Assembly: GCA_026018925.1 (NCBI GenBank)
Contig: JAKSZU010000013.1
Location: 80,881,791-80,945,790 of the forward strand
Direction: 5' to 3'
DNA: 64,000 nucleotides
Origin: Tupaia tana
Lineage: Eukaryota; Chordata; Mammalia; Scandentia; Tupaiidae
A program made the translations under genes and the position numbers. How positions within the stretch are numbered: the first letter of the stretch is position 1; each line of letters opens with the position of its first letter. Positions 34,414 through 46,794 of this stretch are shown one piece after another. Under the pieces are notes generated by a model. The model was not told the origin of the DNA and searched no databases. It saw only the letters and a list, made by a program, of their open reading frames with translations.

Positions 34414-35916
34414 CTTAACTCTTCCTTGAAAGTTTTAAAGAATTCAGAAGTGAATCCATCAGGACCTGGGCTTTTCTTTGTTGGGAGGTTATTTATTACT
34501 GATTCAATCTCACTACTTGTTATGGGTCTATTCAGGCTTTTGATGTCTTCCTTATTCAGTCTTGGTAGATTATATGTGTCCAGGAACTTATCCATCTCAT
34601 CTAGGTTTTCTTGATGGTTGGCATACCGTAGCTCATAGTATTTTCTAATGATGTTTTTTGTATTTCTACTATGTCTGTTATAATATTACCTGTTTGATTA
34701 TGAATTTCATTTATCTGGTTCCTTTCTCTCTTCTTAATTATTCTAGCTAATGGTGTGTTGATTTTTTTTTTTTATCTTTTCAATGAACCAGCTTTTGGTT
34801 TCATTTATTTTCTGTATAGTTTGCTTATTTTCTATTTCATTTATTTCTGCTCAAATTCTTATTATTTCTTTTCTTCTGGCTTTTTTTCTGGATTTTGTTG
34901 TTGTCAGTTTTCCAATTCCCTGAGGCATGATGTTAGGTTTTCCATTTGTCGCCTTTCCATCCTTTTCTTATGTGCAGTAATTACTGTGAACTTCCTTCTC
35001 ATGACTGCTTTTGCTGTGCCCCATAGATTATGGAAACTCATGTACTCATCATCATTGATTTCAATGAATCTTTTTATTTCAGTCTTAATTTCTTCAGTAG
35101 TTGTGAAGTCATTCAGGAGTAGGTTGTTTAGTTTCCATATGTTTGTGTATTTCAATGTTGTTTTTTTCCTGAAATTAGTATCAAGTTTAATTCCATCATG
35201 GTCATAGATATGGTTTCTATGTTTTTGAATCTGTAGAGGATTGTTTTTGCCCTGTCATGTGCTCAGTCTTTTAAAGGGTTCCACGTGGAGGTGAGAAAAT
35301 GCATATTTTGTGGGTTCTGGATGGAAGGTTCTCTAGATGTCTGTCAAGTCCATTTCATTTATGGTATCATTTAGTTTCTGTATCTCTTGCTTATTTTTTC
35401 TCTAGATAATCTGTCCAAAGGAGATAGTGGGGTGTTGAGATTCCCAATAATTCATGTGTTGCAGTCTATTTCTCCTTTTAGATCTAGCAGTCTTTCCTTC
35501 CTCCTGTGTCGAGTGCATAGATACATATATATATATATGTGTGTGTTATATATTCTTGATGAGTTAATACTTTTATTACTATACAATGTCTTTGTCTCTT
35601 CTTACAGTTTTTGTCTTAACGCCTATTTTGCCTGATATTAGTATCACAACTCCAGCCTTTTTTTGGTTTTCATTTGCATTTTTCCAGCTCTTTACTTTTA
35701 GGCTATGTATGTCTTTACCCATATGGTGCATTTCCTCTAGACAAAAGATAGAGAATTTCTAGTTTTTTAATCCATTCAGCCAGTTTATGTCTCTTGATTG
35801 TAGAATTTAATTCATTACCACTCAATGTTATAACTGATACTTCCAAACTTGTCATTACCGTTATGTTAGCCATTTTCTTGGTTGTTTTTTGTTCTCTTGT
35901 TTTTATCTGTCTCTCT

Positions 35917-36745
35917 CTAGGTTTTCTTATACAGTACTCCATTCATAACTTCTTGAAGAGCTGGTCTAGTGTTGTTAAATTCTTTCAGGTTTTTTTATCT
36001 GAGAATATTTTTATCTTTTCTTCCCTTTTGAAGGATAATCTTGCTGGGTATAGTAATCTTGGTTGAAATTGTTTTTCTTTTAACAATTTGCATGTAAATT
36101 CCCATTCTTTCCTTTCTTGCATTATTGCTGCTGAGAGGTCTGATGTTAGCCTGAAGGGATAACCTTTGTAGAAAACTTGACAATTCTCTCTTGTCATTTT
36201 CAGTATGTTGTCTTTATCTGTGATTTTGGTCATTCTGGCTATGATATGCCATGGAGAGGATCTTCTTGGGTTGATTCTATTTGGAGTCCTTTGTATCTCT
36301 TGGTTTGGGATGTTTGATTGCTTCTCTAGGTTTGAGAAGTTTTCTGCAAGTATTTCTTGGACTAGACCTTCTATGCCTTTGTCCAATTCTTCACCTTCTG
36401 AAATAGCTATACTCCAAACATTTAGACATTTCATAGTATCTAGTACTTTTTATATATTGTCTTAATTTTTGATATTTCTCATTATTTCTGGTGGTTTTAT
36501 TTAAGTCAAAGGTTTTGTCTTCCAGCTCAGAGATTCTGTCTTCTGCATGGACCAGTCTATTATTAATACTTTCAAGAGAGGTCTTGATGTCCTGTATTAC
36601 TATCTTCATCTCTAGGAGTTCTGATTGGTTTTTTTATGGTGTATATCTCCTCCTTCAAATCCTGAAAAGACTTCCTCATCTCTGTCATTATGAATATTCT
36701 GAACTCTATTTCTGACATTCCTGCAATTTCTTCTGTGCTGTCCAT
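35917..36745 (-). pseudogene. L1 ORF1 (RNA-binding chaperone), broken
   Basis: The start is an ATG at 36745 (MDSTEEIAGMSEIEF). A coiled-coil section follows near 36540-36600 (NNRLVHAEDRISELEDKTFD). The conserved RNA-binding and C-terminal parts lie at 36100-36300 (EIQRTPNRINPRRSSPWHII) and near 36030 (LLYPARLSFKREE). The stop is at 35919. About 829 bp would encode about 276 residues, shorter than the 338 of human L1. Frameshifts occur near 36620 (A-rich) and in an A7 run near 35990. ORF1p normally forms trimers with L1 RNA; this copy cannot. Confidence 0.88.
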
Positions 36746-37179
36746 GGTTGAAGATGAGTTGCTCTGTTCCGTTGAGAGATATTTCTTTGTTTTCTTATTT
36801 TTTTGTGCCTCTGTGCTGATTTATAGCTATCTGAAGGATTATTCACTACTTCCTGCTTTTCTGTTGTCAGTTCTATAGTGTTAGGGGAGAAGAAGAGCTC
36901 TGCTTCTCAGATGTGCTCTTGGGAAAGGGCCTTGTCTTCCAGTCAGAGAGTGTGTATAGCCACCTTTAGGTGTTGTTTCCTTTCCCATTATCTTGACCAG
37001 GTGCTCGTGGGGCTAACCTGGAATGAATTGAGAGGCAGGAAGAAACCTGCAGCAGTTTCCTGTCTCGGCTTCCCTCATGAGCAGCCGTTTCTCCCTGGTT
37101 GGCAGAGCACAGGCTCCAGGAAAAATGGCAGTGGGTGAATGTACCTAGCACAAGTTGGGAGGCAGAAAGAAGCCTCAAT

Positions 37180-37325
37180 AACATGATTTTTATTGGCTAA
37201 GTAAGACCTTATGATATGAATATATCACAATTTAACCAATCTTCCATCAATGGAGATTTGGTTTGTTTTCAGTTTTTTGTTCATATAAAAAACAAAATCA
37301 AAAAAATTCTCATACTGAAATCTAG
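37180..37325 (-). mobile_element. Older LINE-like repeat, right part
   Basis: Continues the element interrupted at 31160. The order of sequence is restored when the L1 is removed. Confidence 0.6.
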
Positions 37326-37389
37326 TTGTGTGGGTCAGATCCAGATAGTATAGCACACATGAGAGGAATTTCATGAAAGGAGTATTTTC

Positions 37390-37760
37390 AAAAGTATTGG
37401 AAAGTTTTATATAAAATCAACAACGATGATGAGGCAAAAAAGGAGGGGAGCCAGAAAAAGAGGAAGCCACCACTAGCCAGATCTGAAGGGAGTAAATGGA
37501 GAGGGTAACTACCAAAGCCAGTGAAAGTTGCAGCATAGGAAGGGGATGTGTCTTTTAGAGAGGAAAGGAGGCACTCCCAACCCATGTCCCAACAGGGAAG
37601 AGCCAGAGAAGAAAATACTCTGACCTCCCTTTCCACCTGCTTTCTGAATGACATGGCTTCCCATTGGCTGAACCCAGCCAGCAAACAGACAGAAGGGAGC
37701 TGGGTGATGTGGTACATTGAGTTCAGCCTCTCTGGGCACAGAGAAGGGTAGAGATAGCGA
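37390..37760 (-). mobile_element. Possible ancient LTR
   Basis: On the minus strand, GGGTTCAGCCAATGGGAAGC, then a CT-rich stretch and a TTTTATATAAAACTTTCC end, resembles a common mammalian LTR-like repeat. I cannot name the family. Confidence 0.4.
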
Positions 37761-39719
37761 GCATAAGATGTATCTAGATAAATGACAAATAGAGAATATC
37801 CAAATCAATACCTTTGTCCCCTTTCTAAGTTAGAGACATGAACACTGTAAAGATTTAAAACACATACTGTGTGGTCAATATCTCTGAAGTTTTACTATCT
37901 GAGTTCCAGACACGTGCAAAACAACCCAGTTTGTCTACATCTACTTTTTCCAGGTCTAGGATTGAGTTCTTATTCTCTCCTCCAACCTTTACTCTGCAGC
38001 AGCAACCAAGTAGTTTTCGAGAAACGACTTGGTCTCAAAGCAGTATTAACTAAAACAGCCAGTCTATTAGCATACTCACAAAGTTCAATTAGGTTTGCTG
38101 CCTAAGCCAGTCATACAATGCATATTCAAAGTGACCCCTCTCACAATTAGTCCACATTTATTAAACCTGTATGACTGAGCTTCTTCTCTGTCTCCTAATA
38201 TTTGGTCTTTATTCACTGTTACAGACAGGAGCCCTGCTCTTACACTAGCTAGTAGTGTAGACCTGAACAACCTGCCTAATTTTAGCCAGCATCATCTTTC
38301 TAGACCTTGGTTATTGCTTTCTTCCCAAGCAACTGGCCAGTGTCCTGCCCTAAAGTTAACCAATCACCTATAACTCTATCTGTGCTCATTTCTATTATTA
38401 ATAGAATCACTACTTATTAAAAATACTCGCTGTCATGCCCTGGCACCAGGTTGAATACCCTTAGCTGTAAAGTCTAGCTTAGATGGAAATAAGTTTAAAA
38501 CATTTTTAGACACTGAGTTTTGGATAAGCCCTCAAGTCTGGTTGTGATTCTGACCAGAGCTCACAGCTTGAATCTCCTTCCCACTGAGGTTCCATTATAG
38601 TCAATTGTGCAATAACTGGTTAAGCTTTACCAACTGTGAGAAAATACAATAAAAATCCAGGTAGTTTGGTTGCTGTCTTTTGATAATGACATCATCTTCT
38701 CTCTATGACCTCTTGACTCTCAGGTCCAGTGTTTTAGTTTGGACATTCTGCTTAAGACCAGGCAAGCAATTTGGAGCACTGTCTTGTCTAACGGAGAAAA
38801 CTGTCTCATTTTACTTGTCTAATCTATAGTCATGAACTCTTTTGCTGGGTCCTTGACCATGAAATATGTCTCCTATATTATTGTGGGAAGATGTGCCTCA
38901 CTGGGGTCTACATCCTGAGCGCCTTTGAAGTCAGCAACATCAGAAGTTAATTTCATGCAGGTCCTTTAGGTCCTTTGCATGCTTTGATGCTTTATAAATT
39001 GCATTAAAGGTTAATTTAAGCTCTTGCAGCTCAAAAGACATTGTCTTGTGTGCCTCTATTTCTTCCTTTATTTCTAACAGTACGAGCTCAAGTCCTGTCT
39101 TTGTTTTGTCAGGTGGGTCCCATTAAAATCTTGTATTAAACTTTGACTCTTTTGAAGTCCCAGACCTCATCCATCTGTTTTGTTTTTTTAATGACTTTAT
39201 TTAGAATTTTTTTTCAAAGTTAATGGAGAGATGTTTGAAGGACGAGGAGTCTGGTTAATTGATCTTTCAGTTAACTTAGGGTTATTGTCAACCAATATTT
39301 TTAAATTTTTTGCATTTCATTTCATCTCATTTCAAATATCTTCTATTTGTTTCAGCTACCCATCTCCTAGTCAGAAAATTTCCCCCTTTCTTAAATTCTA
39401 TTTTAATCTCTTCTCTTGCATTCACACTTGGGATTGGATGGTCAGAAATTAGGCTCCAGGGGAATCAGGCTAAGGAAAATAAGGTATTCAAGAGATATAG
39501 AAAAGGAAAAATCCTGGAGAAAATATATGCCTTGTAATCATGGGCCATATGCAAGCATCAAATATAAAAGTTTAAGAGTAGGATCATAAAAAAATAGCAA
39601 GATTTTATGGCTAAACAGCTTGGATTATAGAGAAACTGGAATGAAAATGAGCAAAGAAGATTCCAGAATACTAGGAAGAAAATTTTCATGCTGTTGCTGG
39701 ACATACTGGGAAATACCTC
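37761..39719. other. Unassigned 2 kb, SINE-free
   Basis: No gene or repeat identified. It may be internal sequence of an old element adjoining the LTR-like piece, but I see no recognisable protein motif. Confidence 0.35.
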
Positions 39720-40015
39720 TTTTCCCACAAATCTTTTTTTTTTTTTTTTTTGAGAGGTTTTTGCTATAGGGCACGTGCGCTTGCCAGACAGAGACAGAGA
39801 CAGAGAGATAGAAAGCAAGAAATCACCCCCCAGAGGGGACGGCCATGCTGCAATCCCTTCTCCTCCATTCTCCTCTCAGGATCTTAGGCACGCACGCACA
39901 TGCGCCCGGCGTGAGTTTAAGCCACCAGGTCCGGGACTCAAACCATGGTCGACTACATGGGAGTCCAGCGACATAGCCATTACACTAACTGCTGGTCCTT
40001 TTTCCCACAAATCTT
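39720..40015 (-). mobile_element. Young tRNA-SINE with perfect 16-bp target-site duplication
   Basis: TTTTCCCACAAATCTT at 39720-39735 and 40000-40015. Full antisense copy with CACCCCCCAGAGGGGACGG. Confidence 0.97.
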
Positions 40016-41624
40016 AAGCAATGTCATTCACTGTAGAATATACCTTGTTCTTAAAAATGTTAATATTATCATTGCTGTTTAAGTAGAAATTTAAGTTACC
40101 CCAAAAAGAAGCATCTCTAGTTTGTTTGTCAACTGCATGTATTTATGCACCAGAGGGCAGATAGGACCTAGCCCCTTTGTTTTCTCTTCTTAAATAATCT
40201 TATTATTTAGAGTTTTCAAGTCTCGCATATTAAAAAAAAAAATTATGACTACTAACAAGACAGTTCACCCCCTTGCTTTCCTTCACATACTTAAACTCCA
40301 CATTGGCTAGGATGAAGATGGTAAGACACAAAGTTCCTAAACGAGTGAGACAATTAATGTCGAACTAGTTCCAGCCATACAGTGTTCAGGAGTTGGGTAA
40401 AATGGGCCATTATGCCCAATTCATGAAAATAAACCACTGAACACAGTGAGGTCTCTGGAACACTAAACATAAATAAAAGTGCATTCCATCCCAGACTTGG
40501 GATGAGATAATTAAACTGTAATGACCCCAAGCTCATGTTGTCTAGGGGATGCTCAAAGTATTATGGGAGAATTGTTGATGAGAGGCATAAGCAGGGTAAT
40601 CCATAAGCAGTTCCAACTCAAGAAAGAAAACCACCAAAGAAATTTTAAAACCTCCAAGTGATTAAATGTGGAAAAAATCTGGCCATCTAAAACAAAAAAT
40701 AATCAGGAGCAAGAAGACAGAAGCAAACATCACGTGGACACCCAAGGCCAACCAGATAAAATGAGTAAGAATCTAAATGGTCACAACTAGAAAGGCTAAA
40801 ACTGACCAACTTGGGATATAGAGAAGGAAACTCCAAATGGAACTAAAATGATCTTCTAAGCCACTTCAGAGCAGAAGAATGAAATGCATGTTGAAATATA
40901 TGTATTCTTTGAATGATATTGGTTGTACTGTATTTTTTTTATTAATCTTTCTTAGTTCAGGATTAAGACTAAGTCATGTATATACAGATACCTGGATAGC
41001 ATATACCTGGCTATGATCATTAAGATTCTGGCACTTTAAAAATAACAAAATTACATCAAGAGCACTAACTATAGAACAGTTTCTTACTAAAACTCTTCAT
41101 TTTAATTTAGTCAGATAGATTCTGTTTTAAGAGGAAAAATCAAATGGAGATAAAAATATCCCTTCTTTCAAATGCTATGAGCAGTTTAAAGGTCATATTC
41201 TTTCTTCTTTCTAGAGTCCTGGGAAATACATCCAGGTGATCTTGATTTGATAGAGTACTTAAAATCTATTACACATATCCACAAACTTGAGCACATGTGT
41301 GGTCACAGTGCTATGTTCTCTTGTTTAATTGCTTGAGTTCCAGTGCACAGATTAATACTATAATAGCGCCAGCTCCCATCACCACAAGGGCTCCAGCCAC
41401 CCTTTTTTATCTCACAGATCGACCACAAGGAACTGGGCAGGTTTTTCACTGAAACACTCAAAAACAGATAATCAAATTCTATTCCCTTTTCCTAGACACC
41501 CCTGTGAGAAAGGCTGCTTCTGAACAATACTCTCCTAGTAATTAAAACATCAAGAGAGACTACTCACAGTGACTCACTAGAGAACAAAAAAGCAAATACA
41601 AACTTAATATCTTGCAAAACCTTC
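40016..41624. other. Unassigned 1.6 kb, SINE-free
   Basis: No recognisable gene or repeat. Confidence 0.4.
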
Positions 41625-42110
41625 AATACACATGATTCTGATTATGAGACTCTGCTTAAAATGCCTCAACATCTCCTGATTATCTACAGAATAAGGTTCA
41701 AGATCTTTAGCTTGGCAAACAAATCCTTTCTCTGGACAACCTGTTGCCTATATTTTCAATGACATATCCTGTTATTAAGTCATAAGAAATGATAAGTTCA
41801 GTCATGCTGAACTTACAGACCCTTCAACAAAGAAGAGGCTCTCTTTATGAATTTGTTTTTCTACCTAGTGTTCCTTCTTAATAAAATGACCCCACCAATG
41901 CCTTTGTCACTACCAGTACCATCTCCTGCCTCTTTTCCACCTGGCAAATATGAGTAGATACTCATCCTTTGAGGCTGAGCTAAACATCAGTTTAGGAGGT
42001 CTTTCCTGGTCAATAAAGGCAGAGTCAACCTGATATCCAACTGTTACCCAACTCAGCATCAGATTTGTAAACATCACAAAGTGTTTAATCTAGAGCCTAG
42101 GCATGTCTGT
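41625..42110 (+). mobile_element. L2 LINE fragment
   Basis: CTCTGCTTAAAATGCCTCAAC, CACCTGGCAAATATGAG, then CTCATCCTTTGAGGCTGAG and GGAGGTCTTTCCTGGTC are co-linear with L2. Confidence 0.72.
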
Positions 42111-42204
42111 TACATTAATATTGGGGAAAACAGAATGATCCTACGAATCACATCTGAAAAGAAGTGAAGCAAGTGGGCCTAAAGAAGACTTGAGGAAGGT
42201 ATAA

Positions 42205-42455
42205 GTATTTAGTTCATAATAATACTAACCATACCCTCGGTTATCTTACTATTTGGAAATCTAGTATTAGGCATAGTGCTAACTATTTTACACACATTAT
42301 CATTTAATTCCCCACGAGACTCCTGTGAAAAAGATATGTTTGCCATTCTCATTTCCGTCTTAGAGAGGTAAAGGGAACCAGTCAAGATCCCAGAACTTCT
42401 CACTGGCAAGGTCAGTATTAAATGCCGGTCTGCTTTAAAATCAACTAACTGTGTA
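42205..42455 (-). mobile_element. MIR SINE, long copy
   Basis: GTATTAGGCATAGTGCTAAC, ACATTATCATTTAATTCCCC and CGTCTTAGAGAGGTAAAG are antisense MIR. Confidence 0.75.
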
Positions 42456-42514
42456 CTTAGACAAACAACTGTCCCTCTTTATCTGGATCTCTTCACCTTT
42501 ATTAAAATCCTCTT

Positions 42515-43295
42515 TCTTAAAAGGCTCTCTTACCCTATATTCAATCCATCACAAGTTTTTCTTCCTCTGCCTCCTGAGTATTTTTCAAATCTGACCACTC
42601 TTCTCCATCTCTACCACCAAAACCCACCAAGCCTATTTTATCACTCATTTGGACTTGACCAATAAATCGCTAACTCACCCTAGGTGTCCTCATACCCACT
42701 CTGATTGGCCTCCAACACAAGATCTGCCCTACAAACAGATTAAGCCTTTAAAACACAGGCCTATAATGGCTTCCCATTTGTTAATACAAAATTCTGATCA
42801 AGGCATACAAGGCCTCTGCTTCCCACTCCAGTTTCATCCTACCTCTCCCCCACTATTCCCTGAGCTACAGCTTTTCAGTTTGTCAAACATCCAACTCCAT
42901 TCTTCCTCATAGCCTTCATACATGTTACTCCTAGTCTGTAAAGTTCTTCTCTCTTGCCATCAACTCTTCAACTTTTCCTCATCTTTGAGCCATCCCAGGG
43001 ACACTTTCTTTGAGGATACCATTCCTAAACCCCAGATCACATAGGCCCCCATTAAATATGTTCATTCCCCATTCTCTTTTTCTCCACAGCACTTGTCAAT
43101 ATGCTAACAAATGGCACAATTCTGTGATTATTTAATCAGTATCTGTGTGTCTTTTTCACAATTTGAAACCTCCAAGAGAGCAGAACCTAGATGTTCTTTT
43201 TTCCCTCTTTGTACCTAGCACATGGTATGGGACTTGGAAAATACTAAGTGTGCAATAAATATTTGTTAAATGAATGTTGAAAAAATGCACATCAG
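42515..43295 (+). mobile_element. L2 LINE, longest copy, with 3' end
   Basis: 780 bp co-linear with L2: ATGGCTTCCCATTTGTTAAT, AAGGCATACAAGGCCTCTGC, CCACAGCACTTGTCAATATG, CCTAGCACATGG, and the terminal GCAATAAATATTTGTTAAATG. Confidence 0.88.
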
Positions 43296-43677
43296 TTTCT
43301 TCATTTGAACAAAAAAGGAACTCAACCATGTGATCCCTACGGTCTTTCCATCCTAGACAGTTATCTTCTTAGGACACTAAATCACATTCCTTCTAATCTT
43401 GGAGCACCTAATCAGACCAGTAAGGAGGCAAATTGCAGTTGAAGAAAAGTTAGGAGGGACAGAAACCCAGCAAAGCAGCAACTTCCTGCAGAGTAATGTA
43501 ATTTAGTAATAGTTATGTATTCAACATTCCTCCCAACTCTTAGATCTATGTGAAATAACCATATAAAGCTCTAAATTTCAACAAAGTGATTCAGTACCAA
43601 GTTCTTTTATACTAATATATGTGTACACACACACATGATTCTAATCCCAAAAGGAATTGATACGTAACATTTAATAC

Positions 43678-43806
43678 ATATTGAACTGCCCTGGGCACTT
43701 GGTGAAAATATAGATTCCCAGGTTTCCAGTCTGGAGTTTCTGATTCAAGAAGTCTGAGTACTTTTAACAAGAGACATCAGGTGATTCAGGTGAGTTTAGA
43801 GAAACT
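43678..43806 (+). mobile_element. MER5A (hAT-Charlie MITE)
   Basis: AAATATAGATTCCCAGGTTTC, CTGGAGTTTCTGATTCAAG and CATCAGGTGATTCAGGTGAG match MER5A. Confidence 0.75.
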
Positions 43807-43814
43807 CTTATATA

Positions 43815-43970
43815 AGGTAAAAGCTCTGGACTAGAGCTAGAAGAAATGGGTTCCAACCAGAGTCATAACTAATTAGCCTCAGGACCCTGACATGTTATAT
43901 AATTTTTCAAAGTCACATAACTCTGCTATCATCTCAGAAAGAGGAACATAAATTTTTAATGATCTAATGC
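43815..43970 (+). mobile_element. Possible MIR fragment
   Basis: GGTTCCAACCAGAGTCATAAC and TCAGGACCCTGACATGTTATA follow MIR loosely. Confidence 0.45.
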
Positions 43971-43995
43971 AGGATTACCTGAAAGTTCATGCTTG

Positions 43996-44302
43996 AAGTT
44001 AGCATATGCTGGACCAGCAGGTGGTGTGGTAATTAAGGCGCTGGATCCCACATGGCCAACTCTGCGGTTTGAGTCCCAGACCCAGAGGCTTTAAAGGCAC
44101 ACCAGGCATATGTATGTACATGCCCAGAATTCCAAGAGAACAGAGGAGAAGGGATTGTGGTGTGGATATCCCTCCTGAGAGGTGATTTCTCACTTCCTCT
44201 CTCTCTCTCTGGTGTCTCTTTCTGACTCTTTCCAGTGAGTACAACCACCTTATAGCAAAAATCTAAAAATAAAAAAAAAAAAATAAAAAGTTAGCATATG
44301 CT
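43996..44302 (+). mobile_element. tRNA-SINE with perfect 15-bp target-site duplication
   Basis: AAGTTAGCATATGCT at 43996-44010 and 44288-44302. Head GGACCAGCAGGTGGTGTGGT, later ACCTTATAGCAAAAATC, and an A-rich tail. Confidence 0.95.
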
Positions 44303-44959
44303 ACATTGACCCTAATCTCACTACCTTTGCAGAGGATTCTAAAGCTCTTGTCTTAAAAGCTTACAATGAATCCATTTACTCTTCAGCCTCCTTCAGGGAA
44401 TAGAAGCATATTTCACTTCCCTCAAAAATGATGAGAATTTTGGCAAAGATAAATTAAGCCACCTCAGTGACCAACTGTCAAAACAAGGTTTCAGGATTTC
44501 AAAAGCTTCTCCCCACAAAGGAGACTCTTAGAACACATGTGGGATTACTAATGACATCATCTAAGGTAAAAATATGCCTTCATTTTCCCTTTCTTTCACT
44601 CTTCTTCTGTTCAACATTCTATCACCCTTGGAAAATGCACATGAGAAACATTATTGAAGTAAGAATATAAAGAATCCACCCAAATAATTTATCTCTACGT
44701 TCATTCTGGAAATTTATAGATTTGATACATTTTGGGTACTAAAATGGAATTGGAAGTTAGTATTTTTCTTGAGAAGCCAAGGCACTGGGAATTCAAACCT
44801 ACTAGTCAGAGCCTATACTCCCACTTAGGGTTCATTCATTATCTCAAGCCTTTATTAACTTCTAGATATATTGTTAATTTATGTAGAGGGAAAAGTAAAT
44901 ATAACATCATCCCTACTACCAAGTAGCTTAGTCTGTAACATGGTTTCATTCACTGGTGC
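44303..44959. other. No recognisable feature
   Basis: Unassigned sequence. Confidence 0.4.
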
Positions 44960-45090
44960 AATTATCCTGTATCTACTCTGTCCAATATAATGGACATCAG
45001 CCATGCGAGTCTACTGAACATTTGAAATGTGGCTTAGAAATGAAATCTTTACTTTAGCAATTTAAGATAAATTACTACATATGGTTGGTG
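44960..45090 (+). mobile_element. hAT-Charlie-type MITE fragment
   Basis: TCTGTCCAATATAATGGACA, then CTGAACATTTGAAATGTGGC, is typical of a mammalian hAT MITE; family name uncertain. Confidence 0.55.
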
Positions 45091-45119
45091 ACAACCATGT
45101 AACACAACTCTAAAATAAA

Positions 45120-45290
45120 AGACAGGAAAAGAAAAAGGAGGAGAAGTAGAGGGAGAAGGAAAGGAGAGGAGGAAGAGAATTAAGGAAACAGGAGAAGGAA
45201 AGAGATGGTGAGAGAGAAGTAGAGAAAGAAGAGAGAGCGGGAAGATGACAAAAAAGAGGAAGAGAAAAAGGAAAAAGAAAAATAGAGTAT
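45120..45290. repeat. Polypurine tract
   Basis: About 170 bases of nearly pure A/G in irregular GGAGAA and GAAAAG units on the plus strand. Confidence 0.9.
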
Positions 45291-45540
45291 GAGGAATGTA
45301 TGATAAGTGTATACATAATAATGGGCTCTTGATTGTCAATTGTGTAATAACTAACTTTTCATTAAAACGTTTGAGGGCTGGGTGAAGGTGTTTGGAAAAA
45401 AAAGAGAGAGTAAAGATTTAAGTTGAAAGGTGAGGTGTGTCCACTAGATGGAGAATGGTAAAAGGAGTTTTTTAGGGCAGAAGCTACAGACTGTACAACC
45501 TAGAGTAGTTTGAAAAAACACATTGGATTTTTAGCATGGT

Positions 45541-45590
45541 GGTTTGGTTTGATTTGGTTTGGTTTGGTTTGGTTTGGTTTGGTTTGTTTG
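45541..45590. repeat. (GGTTT)n pentanucleotide repeat
   Basis: About ten GGTTT units, one mutated (GATTT). It ends at a 9-bp-arm palindrome (45589-45607) built around GAAGCATC and GATGCTTC. Confidence 0.95.
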
Positions 45591-45607
45591 AAGCATCAGA
45601 TGCTTCA

Positions 45608-46302
45608 GGAGGAGGCAGAGTAAGAGGGAGAATTAACAATGGGATAGGCAAAGGACTGGGGCCAAAGCATAAAGGGCCTGATGTATACTTCTGCGGGGGT
45701 TGGGCTTTTGTCCACAGGCAAACCATTTCTCTTGGGTATACTCTAAAGCTTTTAAGTGGTGGTTGATGTGCTTGTTGCTTATTTGTTTTCCCAGGGATGG
45801 GAATGAGAGCTGGTGTTTCCATTGTCTTTAACTTCCTGCTTTGGCTTCATGCTTGTATTTCTCATTGCACAACGTTCTTGGTTTCTATTTTCACACTGCC
45901 CCAGAAAAACAAAAATATCAAAGTTAAGAATAATTCAGCTGAAGACTCTCACTCGGACCAAATAAAATTTCGACTCAATATTTCCAGGTTCACTGGCTGC
46001 TGAGCCTCATTTTTTCGTAGGCACCATCATGTTTGCAGACCTGCCAATGGGCCACCAAAAAGGCTCCATCTGTTCAAAAATAAAGAAGCATTCCATCTCT
46101 TGTATAGAAGTGAAGGGCTTGTCTGTGTTGTAGGCAAAGACAACACAACTCCAGGATGACCTGGGAATGTGATGGAGAAGGTTAGTCAACATTTTGTGAT
46201 CCACTGAAGCACCGAAGTCTCTAGGAAAGCACTTGAGATTGCTGCTAGTGCAAAGTACTTTCTTTTTAGGCCAGCACTGAAAAATTGTTATAATTATGAC
46301 AA
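45608..46302. other. No recognisable feature
   Basis: Unassigned sequence. Confidence 0.4.
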
Positions 46303-46326
46303 TAATTAATTAATTAATTAATTAAT
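46303..46326. repeat. (TTAA)n microsatellite
   Basis: Six units. Confidence 0.9.
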
Positions 46327-46334
46327 TTTTTTAA

Positions 46335-46570
46335 AAAACACTCTTTACTGAGTATCTACTTTGGCCAAGGCAGTATGATAAGCACCTTGGCTGTATTATC
46401 CCATTTAGACCTTCAATACTATGCAAGGTAGATCATTTTATCTCTAATTCACATGAAGATAAAGTGAAGTTCAGAGATGCTGTATAGTGTGTTACTTCCC
46501 ATAGTCATACAGCTAGCAACTGACAGTATCAGGTTCAAACTCAGAGTAAGCTATATGACACTTAAGCTAG
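46335..46570 (-). mobile_element. MIR SINE, long copy
   Basis: TTTACTGAGTATCTACTTTGG, GTCATACAGCTAGCAACTGA and CAGGTTCAAACTCAGA are antisense MIR. Confidence 0.82.
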
Positions 46571-46794
46571 TAAGAGAAAGCCACCAAAGGATAGTGATAT
46601 GGCAATTAAAATGGAAGTCATCCCCAACTCCCCCTTACTCTCATAGGTTATATTGTGTAAATCCCATGACACTTCAGTCTCTGTGACTTCACCTATAGCA
46701 TGAGGATAATTGGACCTTCACTCCAATCTCTATAAGGTAAAAAAAAGGCTTTGAAAATTTACTTTTAGTGGGAGGTATTTGGAGGTCTTTCAAT

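Larger units (their letters stand above)
31443..35873 (-). pseudogene. L1 ORF2 (endonuclease/reverse transcriptase), broken
   Basis: The start is an ATG at 35873 preceding MANITVMTSLEV, followed by the endonuclease N-terminal segment (GNELNSTIKRHKLAEWIKK). The reverse transcriptase opens with [20 protein letters not shown] near 34500, then [12 protein letters not shown] and [10 protein letters not shown] near 34000, and [14 protein letters not shown] near 33340. The catalytic FADD motif reads FEDD at 33278-33289. The C-terminal part near 31650 has KVWHIYSMEYCSTIKNN. Removing the SINEs at 32285, 33554 and 34157 leaves about 3.8 kb, close to the usual ORF2 length. Frameshifts scatter these pieces over all minus frames, so no functional enzyme is encoded. 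Confidence 0.92.
31147..37192 (-). mobile_element. Nearly full-length L1 with three SINE insertions
   Basis: The insert spans about 31161-37179. It is flanked by AACATAATTTCTTA (31147) and AACATGATTTTTA (37180), a plausible decayed target-site duplication. Reading on the minus strand it has a short 5' region (36746-37179), ORF1, ORF2 and a 3' UTR ending near 31161. Without the SINEs it is about 5.4 kb. Both ORFs have stops and frameshifts, so it is inactive. It shares its 3' UTR with the truncated copies at 19702 and 29266, so these come from the same L1 lineage. Confidence 0.92.

Noticed and set aside
35000..36600. Minus-strand frames that could look like an independent gene
   Set aside because: Sequence matches L1 ORF1 and the ORF2 start with frameshifts, so they are retroelement decay.
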